A stretch of 64,000 nucleotides of DNA, taken from contig JAMCWB010000004.1 in NCBI GenBank assembly GCA_023475025.1, forward strand, positions 1 to 64,000, read 5' to 3'. The DNA is from Gammaproteobacteria bacterium (GTDB lineage: Bacteria; Pseudomonadota; Gammaproteobacteria; Pseudomonadales; Pseudomonadaceae). Shown piece by piece: positions 21,751 through 30,578 of this stretch; the stretch's first letter is position 1, and each line of letters opens with the position of its first letter. The position numbers and the translations under genes were made by a program. The notes beneath the pieces are model-generated. The model had not been told where the DNA came from. It ran no database searches and saw only the letters and a list, made by a program, of their open reading frames with translations.

Positions 21751-24621
21751 ATGGGGCAAAGTTTCAATCATACGCCCGCGGCTGCACCACCTTCAGCCGG
21801 TGATGCGGCGTTCAAGCGTCTCTTCTACCGCATGCCAGTGGCCAGCATGGTGGTGGATGCTGCCAACGGCTGTGTCATCGACATCAACCCCGCTTTCCAG
21901 AAACTCTTCGGCTGGTCCCATGAAGACTCGCTGGGACGTGACAGCGGCCGCGAGTTTCCGCTCTGGCGTAATAAAGAACAGCGCGAGCTCATGCTCCAGC
22001 ACTTTCATCAGCATGGCCGTATGGATCACTTTGAAGCCGAGCTGATGTGCCGTGACGGCAGCCTGAAAACCTGTCTGGTATCCGTGGAATACATTGAACT
22101 CGACGGCATGCTCTGCCGCCTGTCGATGGCTTACGACATTACCGAACAAAAGCGTTTTGGCGCCGAACTCAAAAAAAGCCAGGAGCGGCTTAACCTGGCC
22201 CTGGATGCCAGCCAGATGGGTATCTGGGACCTGGATCTGAGCAACCGAATGCTGCATTGCTCATCCCGCGCTGCCAGCCTGCATGGCTTTCACCCTTACC
22301 CCTGGGAAGGCCCGTTGAGCTATGTAACCCGCAGCATTCATCCGCAGGACCGCAAAGCCATGCGCCGGGCTTTTATTGCTATCTGCCGTGGTGAACAACA
22401 GCGTTACCGGCTGACCTATCGCCGACTCAATGAAACCCAGCAGCCCCGCTGGCTGGAGGCAACCGCGACCTTGCATCGCGACCCGGACGGCACACCGATG
22501 CGCATGGTTGGCACTCTGAAGGATATTACTGACCGCCGACGCAACGAGCAGGCACTGATCGACAGTGAATTCAAGTTTTCCAGCCTGTTCCAGGGCGCCC
22601 CCGAGCCCTATTGCCTGCTAAACCGCGACAATCTGGGTGTTATCGAGATCAACCGTAGCTTTTCCGAGCAGCTGGGCTATCTGCCGGAGAAAATCATCGG
22701 CCAGACCCTCGAGCAGGCCGGCTTCTGGATCGACGCACCGCGCGCTCGCGCCCTGTTGACGCAAATGTTCGACAGCGCACAGGCCAAGGGCATCGAACTG
22801 ACAATCCGGCATCGCCAGGGCCACGATCTGATCTGTGAGATCTCCACCGCCGTACTGACCATCAACCACCAGCCCTGCCTGCTGCTTGGTTTCAAGGACA
22901 TCAGCGCTCGCAAACGTGCGGAGCAGGCCCTGCGCGCCTCCGAACAGAAGTTTGCCCTGGCCTTCAAGGCCAGCCCGGACTCCATCAGCATCACCGAACG
23001 CGATACCGGCCGGTATATCGAGGTCAATGAAGGCTTTACCCGCCTGACCGGCTACACGGCAGAAGAAGCCATCGGCCAGACTGCCCTGGAGCTGGGCATC
23101 TGGTGCGACTTTCAGCAACGTGAGGAAATGATTGCCGAGCTACAGGCCAATGGCCAGATTCGTGACCGTGAAATGCGTGTCCGGGGCAAATTCGGCCAGG
23201 AGTTGCTGGTATCGGTGTCAGTTCAGCCACTGGTTCTTGATGCGCTCAATTGCATGCTGATGACTGCCCGCGACGTGACCGAGCAAAAGCTCATAGAGGC
23301 GCGCATCAAGCATCTGGCCTACCATGACGCCCTGACCGACCTGCCAAATCGCACCCTGCTCGCTGACCGCCTCGATCAAAGCATCAAGCTGTACAACAGG
23401 GTCAACCTGCGCGGCGCCCTGATGTTTTTCGACCTTGACCACTTCAAGCATATCAACGATTCGCTGGGCCACTCTTGCGGGGATGCCGTTCTGCAAACCG
23501 TTACCCGGCGCCTGCTGGCAACGGTGCGCAAGCAGGACACCGTCGCGCGATTGGGCGGTGATGAATTTGTCATCCTGCTCAGTGGCCTTGAATCCGATCA
23601 GGCCGACTGCCTGCAGCATATCCAGCACACCGCAGAAAAGCTGCGCAACGCACTGGCGCAGCCCATGCAGATTGAAGGCCACGCCCTGGAGCTGAGCGTC
23701 AGTATTGGCATCGCCGTTTTTCCCGATCATGGTGACAACCCGGAAGATCTGCTCAAGCGCGCGGATATCGCGCTTTATCGGGTCAAGGAGAGCGGCCGCA
23801 ATGGCATTGCCTTCTTCGAGCAAGCCATGCAGGTTGCTGCCAGTGAACGCTTGTCCATCGAATCAGAATTACGCCAGGCCATGGCCCAGAATCAGTTCCA
23901 ACTGCACTATCAACCCCAGCTGGTCGCCAGTAATCACCGTATCCTTGGCGCTGAAGCCCTGCTGCGCTGGCAGCATCCGGAGCGTGGACTGATCAGCCCG
24001 GCCAGCTTTATCCCGGTGCTGGAGGAAAGCGGCATGATTCTGCCTGTAGGGCGCTGGGTGGTTGGGGAAGCCTGTGCCCAGATCCGCCGCCTGCTGGATA
24101 AGCAGACAATCACGCCCGAGTTCCGTCTGTCTATCAACATCAGCCCACGCCAATTCCGTCAGCTGGATTTTGTCGAACAGGTACAGCAGGCCATTACTGG
24201 CAACGGCATTCCGGCTGGCCACCTGGTACTGGAAATCACCGAAAACATCGTGATTCAGGATATCAACGATACTATCGCCAAGATGCAGCAGCTGCGGCGC
24301 CTGGGCGTCGGTTTTGCGATTGATGATTTCGGCACCGGCTATTCCTCGTTGAGTTACCTCAAACGCCTGCCACTGGACACCCTGAAAATTGACCAGTCAT
24401 TTGTGCGTGACTGCACCAAGGACCCGAACGATGCTGAAATCATCCGGGCCATCATAGCGCTGGGCCTGAACCTGCAGCTCAAGCTGGTCGCCGAAGGCGT
24501 CGAGCAGCAGGAGCAACTGGATTTCCTGATCCGGCTCAGTTGCCATGCCTATCAGGGCTACCTGTTCAGCCCTGCGCTGGCCGAGGCCGACTTTGTCCAG
24601 TTGCTGAATACTGCCAAATAA
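21751..24621 (+). CDS. Multi-PAS GGDEF/EAL c-di-GMP signalling protein
   Basis: Repeated PAS/PAC segments, ARLGGDEFVILL, EALLRWQHP, FAIDDFGTGYSSLSYL; both catalytic signatures look intact. Confidence 0.94.
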   Translation: MGQSFNHTPAAAPPSAGDAAFKRLFYRMPVASMVVDAANGCVIDINPAFQKLFGWSHEDSLGRDSGREFPLWRNKEQRELMLQHFHQHGRMDHFEAELMCRDGSLKTCLVSVEYIELDGMLCRLSMAYDITEQKRFGAELKKSQERLNLALDASQMGIWDLDLSNRMLHCSSRAASLHGFHPYPWEGPLSYVTRSIHPQDRKAMRRAFIAICRGEQQRYRLTYRRLNETQQPRWLEATATLHRDPDGTPMRMVGTLKDITDRRRNEQALIDSEFKFSSLFQGAPEPYCLLNRDNLGVIEINRSFSEQLGYLPEKIIGQTLEQAGFWIDAPRARALLTQMFDSAQAKGIELTIRHRQGHDLICEISTAVLTINHQPCLLLGFKDISARKRAEQALRASEQKFALAFKASPDSISITERDTGRYIEVNEGFTRLTGYTAEEAIGQTALELGIWCDFQQREEMIAELQANGQIRDREMRVRGKFGQELLVSVSVQPLVLDALNCMLMTARDVTEQKLIEARIKHLAYHDALTDLPNRTLLADRLDQSIKLYNRVNLRGALMFFDLDHFKHINDSLGHSCGDAVLQTVTRRLLATVRKQDTVARLGGDEFVILLSGLESDQADCLQHIQHTAEKLRNALAQPMQIEGHALELSVSIGIAVFPDHGDNPEDLLKRADIALYRVKESGRNGIAFFEQAMQVAASERLSIESELRQAMAQNQFQLHYQPQLVASNHRILGAEALLRWQHPERGLISPASFIPVLEESGMILPVGRWVVGEACAQIRRLLDKQTITPEFRLSINISPRQFRQLDFVEQVQQAITGNGIPAGHLVLEITENIVIQDINDTIAKMQQLRRLGVGFAIDDFGTGYSSLSYLKRLPLDTLKIDQSFVRDCTKDPNDAEIIRAIIALGLNLQLKLVAEGVEQQEQLDFLIRLSCHAYQGYLFSPALAEADFVQLLNTAK

Positions 24622-24662
24622 GTGCTCAAGCGCTTGTCAGCCGCCCGGCAATTCATGCCAGA

Positions 24663-26639
24663 ATGCAGTTATTTACCAAGGACATAACTGTGACCCTGCA
24701 TACCCAGGCACTGGTGGTTTACCCCGCCGAACAAGCGCAACACCTGGACAGCCTGCGTGCTTTCGCAGAATCAGCCGATATCACCCTGCACGAGTTCACC
24801 AGCGCGGAGTTTCTCAGCGAACCAGGCCGCTGCCTTGATCACGCCCAGCATGTGATCGTATTGACCGACGAGGATGAGTTCAGCGAATACGTCAACCTGG
24901 CAAAAACCCTCAACTTCTCACTAGGCATCATTCCCCTGCAGGCGAAAAGCCGCCTGCACAAGTGGTTCGGTATTCCAGCCACACTGGAAGATGCCATCAC
25001 ACTGGCCTTCGCCGCTGACACCACAGCCCTGGATGTTGCCCGCTGCAATGATGAGGTGGTGCTGGGCATGGTCATGCTGGGCGAAACCCCTTTTCTTGAT
25101 CAGCGCAGCAAGACCTACCAGAACCGGCAGTCTTCAAGCTATGAGCATCTGGTCTACTGGCTGGCGCTGGTATGGACCAGCCTGCGCAACCTGATGGCGA
25201 TCAAACCCTTTGCGGTAACCCTGACCACTGGCAAGGATGTCACCATCAGAACCGCCATAACCGGCCTGGTGGCGATCGAAAACGATATCAACAGTGCTGC
25301 AGCCCGGCTGATCAACACCACACTCTCGGCGCAGGATGGCAAGGTTTCGACCATCCTGATTGCACCGAAATCGATCAAGGATTATCTGTCTTTCCTGCTG
25401 ACCAGCCTGTTCAAGGGGGAGCAGCAGGTCAAGCGCCTACCGCCGACGGTAAGCTACATCAAGAGCCAGTATTTACGCATCGAAGCCAGCCAGCCACTGG
25501 TGTATTTCGTCGATGGCCGGCGACGCGAGTCTGCCAGTATCGAGCTGCACTTGTATCCGGAGGCGGTGCACATCAATGTCGGCGAGATCCAGCAGACCGG
25601 TCAGCCAGGCCAGAGCAACGGCAAGGACACCATGAAAGTGGACAACCTGCCCGTCAATCAGGACCGCCTGGACATGATCCAGTCTCATTTGCCGCTGTTC
25701 ACCCGCGCACTCGAAGACGAGTTCAAGGACCTGTTCCTGCAATTGCGCATCAATGCCCAGGCCCACCCCCACTATGTTGCGCTCATGGTGCTCAGCGTGA
25801 TTGTAGCCAGCCTCGGTCTGTATCTGTCCAGCGCCGCGGTGATCATCGGCGCCATGGTACTGGCCCCGCTGATGTCGCCGATCATCTCCCTGTCAATGGG
25901 CTTATTGCGCGGAGACCGGGTTTTGCTGCAACGCTCCTCGCTGACCATAGGCCTGGGTGTTGGGCTGGCGCTACTGACCGCAGCCGTGCTGGCGCTGATT
26001 ATTCCAATTAACCGCATCACACCGGAAATGGCCGGTCGCCTGCACCCCAACCTGCTGGACCTGGGCGTCGCAATTGCCTCCGGTATTGCTGGCGGCTACG
26101 CGCATGCGCGTGAAAGCGTGATGAAAAGCCTGCCCGGTGTTGCCATTGCCGTTGCCCTGGTGCCGCCGCTGTCAGTCGCCGGCATTGGTATTGGCTGGTG
26201 GCAGTGGGATATCTTTGCCGGCGCCATGCTGCTGTTTCTCACCAACCTGGTGGGCATTGCCCTGGCTGCCGCCTTGACCTTTCTGGTGCTGGGATTCGCC
26301 CCCTTGCTCAAAGCCAAGCGTGGTCTGGCTATCTCCGCGGCGCTGCTGACGGCAGTAGCCATTCCACTGACCCTGGCTTTTCTGGACATCAACCAGCGCT
26401 GGCAGCTGGAGCGCGACCTGACCGACGCACCACTGCAGGTGCACGGCAAACTGATGACCATGCACGCGCCACAGGTATCCAGGCAGGGTCGCGGCGTGGT
26501 TATACAAGGCGACCTGGTTGCCAAGCAACCGATACTGATGGCGGACTTACGTGCCCTGCGCACGCGCCTGGAATCCCAGTGGAACCGACCGGTCACGCTG
26601 GAGCTCAATACCCGGGTGCGGATTGGCGACAGTCCGTGA
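24663..26639 (+). CDS. Diacylglycerol/sphingosine kinase-like N-terminal region fused to a DUF389 (TIGR00341-type) membrane domain
   Basis: SQPLVYFVDGRRRESASIELHLYPEAVHINVG resembles the DAGK C-terminal fold; HPHYVALMVLSVIVASLGLYLSSAAVIIGAMVLAPLMSPIISLSMGLLRGD is DUF389; start set at MQLFTKD. Confidence 0.8.
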   Translation: MQLFTKDITVTLHTQALVVYPAEQAQHLDSLRAFAESADITLHEFTSAEFLSEPGRCLDHAQHVIVLTDEDEFSEYVNLAKTLNFSLGIIPLQAKSRLHKWFGIPATLEDAITLAFAADTTALDVARCNDEVVLGMVMLGETPFLDQRSKTYQNRQSSSYEHLVYWLALVWTSLRNLMAIKPFAVTLTTGKDVTIRTAITGLVAIENDINSAAARLINTTLSAQDGKVSTILIAPKSIKDYLSFLLTSLFKGEQQVKRLPPTVSYIKSQYLRIEASQPLVYFVDGRRRESASIELHLYPEAVHINVGEIQQTGQPGQSNGKDTMKVDNLPVNQDRLDMIQSHLPLFTRALEDEFKDLFLQLRINAQAHPHYVALMVLSVIVASLGLYLSSAAVIIGAMVLAPLMSPIISLSMGLLRGDRVLLQRSSLTIGLGVGLALLTAAVLALIIPINRITPEMAGRLHPNLLDLGVAIASGIAGGYAHARESVMKSLPGVAIAVALVPPLSVAGIGIGWWQWDIFAGAMLLFLTNLVGIALAAALTFLVLGFAPLLKAKRGLAISAALLTAVAIPLTLAFLDINQRWQLERDLTDAPLQVHGKLMTMHAPQVSRQGRGVVIQGDLVAKQPILMADLRALRTRLESQWNRPVTLELNTRVRIGDSP

Positions 26640-26706
26640 CGGAACTAAGGCGTCAAACGCCAGTCTGATTTGCTGAGATTCATGGAGCCGCGCAGGAGCA
26701 AGCAGA

Positions 26707-27261
26707 ATGAACAAGACCATGATCAGCGTATTGGTGGTAAGTGGTGTTGCCGTTATCGGCGGAGTCGCCATTGCCAATTATCAGGTACAGAGCGACCCTG
26801 AAGTACAACAAGCGCAGGCACCGACCCACGCCGAGGTGATCCGGGTAGCCGACATTACCCACACCGAGCAAGTACCTCGCGAGGTGTGCCGTGATGTCGA
26901 AGTTACCCGGCAAAAGCCGGTTCAGGATGAGCACCGGATAACGGGCTCTGTCGCTGGCGCCATTGTCGGCGGTGTGCTCGGCAACCAGGTCGGTGGCGGC
27001 AGCGGCAAGAAGCTGGCGACCATTGCCGGTGCCGCAGCAGGGGGTTATGCCGGCAACAAGACCCAGGAACGTATCCAGCAGAGCAATACCTATACCACCC
27101 TGGAAACCCGCTGCGAGATGCAATACGAGTCCAGGCAACGGCATGACGGCTACCAGGTTGATTACCGTATTGGTGAAGAAACCGGCAGTGTGCGCATGCA
27201 GCATCACCCCGGCGACCGCATCCCCCTGAACAACGGCGAGCTGGTGCTGAGCCAGCAGTAA
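26707..27261 (+). CDS. Glycine-zipper 2TM domain protein
   Basis: ITGSVAGAIVGGVLGNQVGGGSGKKLATIAGAAAGGYAGNK. Confidence 0.88.
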   Translation: MNKTMISVLVVSGVAVIGGVAIANYQVQSDPEVQQAQAPTHAEVIRVADITHTEQVPREVCRDVEVTRQKPVQDEHRITGSVAGAIVGGVLGNQVGGGSGKKLATIAGAAAGGYAGNKTQERIQQSNTYTTLETRCEMQYESRQRHDGYQVDYRIGEETGSVRMQHHPGDRIPLNNGELVLSQQ

Positions 27262-27280
27262 CCTCCACTCCCCCGAACCA

Positions 27281-27308
27281 GCCCGGCAGCGCTTTGCCGG
27301 GCTTTTTT
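27281..27308 (+). terminator. Intrinsic terminator
   Basis: GCCCGGCA-GCGCTT-TGCCGGGC-TTTTTT after the glycine-zipper gene. Confidence 0.88.
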
Positions 27309-27382
27309 CCTTGCATATTGCGCCCGATACTCACGCCTCGGCATAATGCCCTGCTTTCACATCCATCCCGCAGGAGTTCAGC

Positions 27383-27664
27383 ATGTTCAAGGTAAACCAG
27401 TATTTCGACGGCAAGGTTGCATCCATTGCCCTGCAACAACCCGAGGGCGCAGCAACCGTAGGTGTCATGGCCGCCGGTGACTATGAATTCGGTACCCAGC
27501 AGCTGGAAATCATGCACGTGGTAGACGGCAGCCTGACCGTCAAACTGCCTGACACCGACCAATGGCAAACCTTTAGCAACGGCGAACAGTTTACTGTGCC
27601 TGCCAATAGCCGTTTTCAGGTCAAAGTAGAGCGCGATACCGCCTACTTCTGCGAATACCGCTGA
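27383..27664 (+). CDS. ppnP: Pyrimidine/purine nucleoside phosphorylase (DUF1255)
   Basis: [18 protein letters not shown]...[34 protein letters not shown]. Confidence 0.92.
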   Translation: MFKVNQYFDGKVASIALQQPEGAATVGVMAAGDYEFGTQQLEIMHVVDGSLTVKLPDTDQWQTFSNGEQFTVPANSRFQVKVERDTAYFCEYR

Positions 27665-27678
27665 TCAGGCAAACCCGG

Positions 27679-28527
27679 TCAGATCAATCGCTGGCCGGGT
27701 TGCAGAGACTCTGCCGGATCGGCTTCCGGCACCCCGGTGTCCAGCTCGATATCCTGCTGCTCACCCGACCAGATCCGCAAGCGAGCTGACTCACCCTCCG
27801 GCGTTGCCTGAACCTGACGCAAGAAATCCATGACGGCGCGCACCGGCTCGCCATTGACCGATTCAATCACAACACCCGCCTCGATACCCTGCTCACGTGC
27901 GGCACCCCGGGCACGCACAACCAGCAACCCCTCTCGCTCGGCAGGGAGTGACAAGGCCTCACGCCGCTCATCACTCAAAGCCACCACACTGATCCCCAGC
28001 GCTGTGACTACCTGATCATCGCCCAGAGCGGAAAATGCCTGCTCGCGACTTGCCTGCAGAACCGCCGGCGCAACCAGAATACGCGCGCCGGTGCGCACGG
28101 CCAGCGCCAGTCCGTCGGAAGGCCGGGTGTCGACATACACAGGCGTGTCAGGCTCTGCCTGGCGGCGAATATCCAGTACACCCAGATAGCTCCCGTCAAC
28201 CAGAGCATCGACCAGCACCTGATGCAACTCACCGCCGAGCGCATCGAGCATGGCAACCGCCGTGTCATGCGTCATCGGCCGCGGGGTTGTCACCTCTTCC
28301 ATGGCGCGCATGATTGCCATGGCTTCATGGGTACCAATACTGATCAAGACAAAATCGCCGGAATCCGGCTCGCGCAATACCACCAATGGCGCACCGGAAA
28401 ACGGATCAACCCCGACCGTCGCCAACTCGACAGCCACCAGATCGTCCGGAGCCTGCATGGGGACACGGGCCTGCGCTGCCACTACCAACAGCAATGACAA
28501 ACCGATACCCATCATTGATTTCAACAT
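27679..28527 (-). CDS. Exported bifunctional-nuclease (DUF151) family protein with C-terminal PDZ-like domain
   Basis: Signal peptide; ISIGTHEAMAIMRAMEEVTTPRPMTHDT..., TRPSDGLALAVRTGARILV (DUF151); EQGIEAGVVIESVNGEPVRAVMDF (PDZ). Confidence 0.8.
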   Translation of the reverse strand: MLKSMMGIGLSLLLVVAAQARVPMQAPDDLVAVELATVGVDPFSGAPLVVLREPDSGDFVLISIGTHEAMAIMRAMEEVTTPRPMTHDTAVAMLDALGGELHQVLVDALVDGSYLGVLDIRRQAEPDTPVYVDTRPSDGLALAVRTGARILVAPAVLQASREQAFSALGDDQVVTALGISVVALSDERREALSLPAEREGLLVVRARGAAREQGIEAGVVIESVNGEPVRAVMDFLRQVQATPEGESARLRIWSGEQQDIELDTGVPEADPAESLQPGQRLI

Positions 28528-28629
28528 GAAAAGCTCCTGCCAGGGCGATGAATCAGCCTAGCATGGGAGCTTGAGCGGGGAAACACAGCAGGCAAGCGGT
28601 AGCCAGCACAAGGCTGGCTGTGCGCAGGA

Positions 28630-28956
28630 TCAGTAATTGGCTGCCTGTGGCAGGGACTGACGCTGCATGGTGTTGTTTGAGCCCTTGTCAGCCAAACGCC
28701 CACTGAGTGGCGTCACTTCAGCCTGCCGGCTTTCACGCTGCGCTTGAGCCTGCTGCTCAGCCTGTTGCCGACGTTCGGCCTGCAGGCCAGCCAGCATAAG
28801 ACGTTCGTTGCGATTCAGGCACTTGACCATTAAACGGTGCTTGAACGAGCGCGCAACGACGTGAATGCCATCCGGGCGACCTTCTACACGAATCAATCCT
28901 TTGACCAGTAATGTCTGACATGTCGAGTAGAACATCAGTTTCCTCTGGGCAAACAT
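28630..28956 (-). CDS. Hypothetical protein
   Basis: ORF with Pseudomonas-like codon usage; basic N-terminal region and Gln-rich middle; true start may be MFYSTCQ. Confidence 0.5.
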   Translation of the reverse strand: MFAQRKLMFYSTCQTLLVKGLIRVEGRPDGIHVVARSFKHRLMVKCLNRNERLMLAGLQAERRQQAEQQAQAQRESRQAEVTPLSGRLADKGSNNTMQRQSLPQAANY

Positions 28957-29075
28957 GTTATGAGCGATAATTCTGACGGTTTGTCATTAATTCGTCAAAT
29001 AGCTAGCGCCGAGAAGCCGACATAACCCCTATGGGTGAGCAGCACAGATGTCAGCGACCACTGGAACAGCTGCCG

Positions 29076-30500
29076 TCAGTCATGCTCGGGATGAGCAATG
29101 CTTCCGCGGTAGAAAGTGTCACAGTCAGAGCCCTGATCAAGCGCATTCAAGCCACGCTCGAGCAGATCGAGCACTGGCCCCATGGCTTCCACCAACACAT
29201 TGGGCCGGGCCACCTGCGGCGCCCTGAAGGGGCCATCAATGCGCTGTTCAATAATGGCGCAACCATCCACATCGATGACCGCGACGCGCATATCGGCAAA
29301 GGCATAGTCGATAAAGTCCAGCTCGCCCGCCAATGCAAGCCGGCTCTGCTCGGTGCGCATGGCAACATCGTCGGCCCTGGCTCGGCCTTGAGCAATCGAC
29401 CACTCGGACGACATCGCCGACACCGGTGTTTGTTCGCCACTTCCGCGTAGCATGCCGGTAAAAGAATAGCCCCGGCTGGCGGCCAGGCCCATAGGGCCGG
29501 CCAGGAAAACAGCGCCCACATCAACCAGATTGAAACGCTGGGTCGCCGCATAGCTGTCCAGCTCCTCATCCAGATCGACGCCGTAGAGCACCAGATCACT
29601 GCCCGTAAGACTGAGTGTACCCGCTGCACTCTGCCGCAACTGCAACCAGTCAGCGCCCTCTCCTTCCAGCTCAAGCGCCAGTGTCAAGCGCCCTGAGCCC
29701 TGCTGATCCTCATCGAGTGCAGCCAGAAAGTCATCGAGGGAGAAATCATCCAGCCCCAGCTGCAGGCTGTATTGCGCAGGCTGTGCAGCCAGGTCAAGCC
29801 GCAGACGCCCGGCCAGCTGACCCGCAAAGGCCTGCCCCGTGAGCGGCTCTGCCAACAGCTGACCGTCCTCGCCTGCAAATTCCACAGTGACCGCCGAAGC
29901 GCGCAGACGCCCCTGCTCGATATCATCACAGGCCAGCCTGCCCTGCATGGCGAGGCTGCCCAGCCAGTCCGACTGTTCACCACCGGCATGCTGGAGATCA
30001 TCCAGTTGCAACCGGCAGCCGCGCAGCAGCCACTGGCGATCACCCGGACGGTCATGAAACTGGACAACAGCGTCACGCACGCGCACACGGGGAATCATCA
30101 AGGGTGCCAAGCTACCTTCACCACGACCACCCAGTGCCGGCCTGAACACTCCGTCATCAATACGCTCAATATGCACTTGCGGCGCATCCAGCAGCAGCGC
30201 CTGCAGCGCAATTTCACCACGCAACAATGGCAGCAGGCGCAAACGCACCAGGGCCCGCTCAACGCGCGCAACCTCTTCACCCTCTGCAGACAGTGTCAAC
30301 TGCCCCGCGCGCACCTGTGGACCGCGCCACAGGCTGATATGCAAGGATTGCTCAAAAACCACGTCCAGACCGAGCAGGTCACCCATCTCATCCTGCACGC
30401 GCGTCGTCAGCTGCTCACGATCAAGCAGCAGATTAACTATCACGCTTGCCAACAGGAGCACGCCGATAAGCGAGGCCAGAACCCACAGTATTTTTTTCAT
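29076..30500 (-). CDS. AsmA-family protein
   Basis: N-terminal TM MKKILWVLASLIGVLLLASVIVNLLL; LSLTGSDLVLYGVDLDEEL typical of the AsmA C-terminal region. Confidence 0.8.
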   Translation of the reverse strand: MKKILWVLASLIGVLLLASVIVNLLLDREQLTTRVQDEMGDLLGLDVVFEQSLHISLWRGPQVRAGQLTLSAEGEEVARVERALVRLRLLPLLRGEIALQALLLDAPQVHIERIDDGVFRPALGGRGEGSLAPLMIPRVRVRDAVVQFHDRPGDRQWLLRGCRLQLDDLQHAGGEQSDWLGSLAMQGRLACDDIEQGRLRASAVTVEFAGEDGQLLAEPLTGQAFAGQLAGRLRLDLAAQPAQYSLQLGLDDFSLDDFLAALDEDQQGSGRLTLALELEGEGADWLQLRQSAAGTLSLTGSDLVLYGVDLDEELDSYAATQRFNLVDVGAVFLAGPMGLAASRGYSFTGMLRGSGEQTPVSAMSSEWSIAQGRARADDVAMRTEQSRLALAGELDFIDYAFADMRVAVIDVDGCAIIEQRIDGPFRAPQVARPNVLVEAMGPVLDLLERGLNALDQGSDCDTFYRGSIAHPEHD

Positions 30501-30532
30501 TTTTCCAGCATAACAGAGCACCTGCAGACAGC

Positions 30533-30558
30533 AAAAAGGCCACCCGAAGGTGGCCTTT
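30533..30558 (-). terminator. Intrinsic terminator downstream of the MMPL gene
   Basis: Minus strand AAAGGCCACC-TTCG-GGTGGCCTTTTT. Confidence 0.88.
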
Positions 30559-30578
30559 CTGTTACTGCAGTGGTGCTT

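Noticed and set aside
27672-27706. AACCCGG/CCGGGTT inverted repeat downstream of ppnP as terminator
   Set aside because: No T tract and overlaps the 3' end of the opposite-strand DUF151 gene; possible but weakly supported
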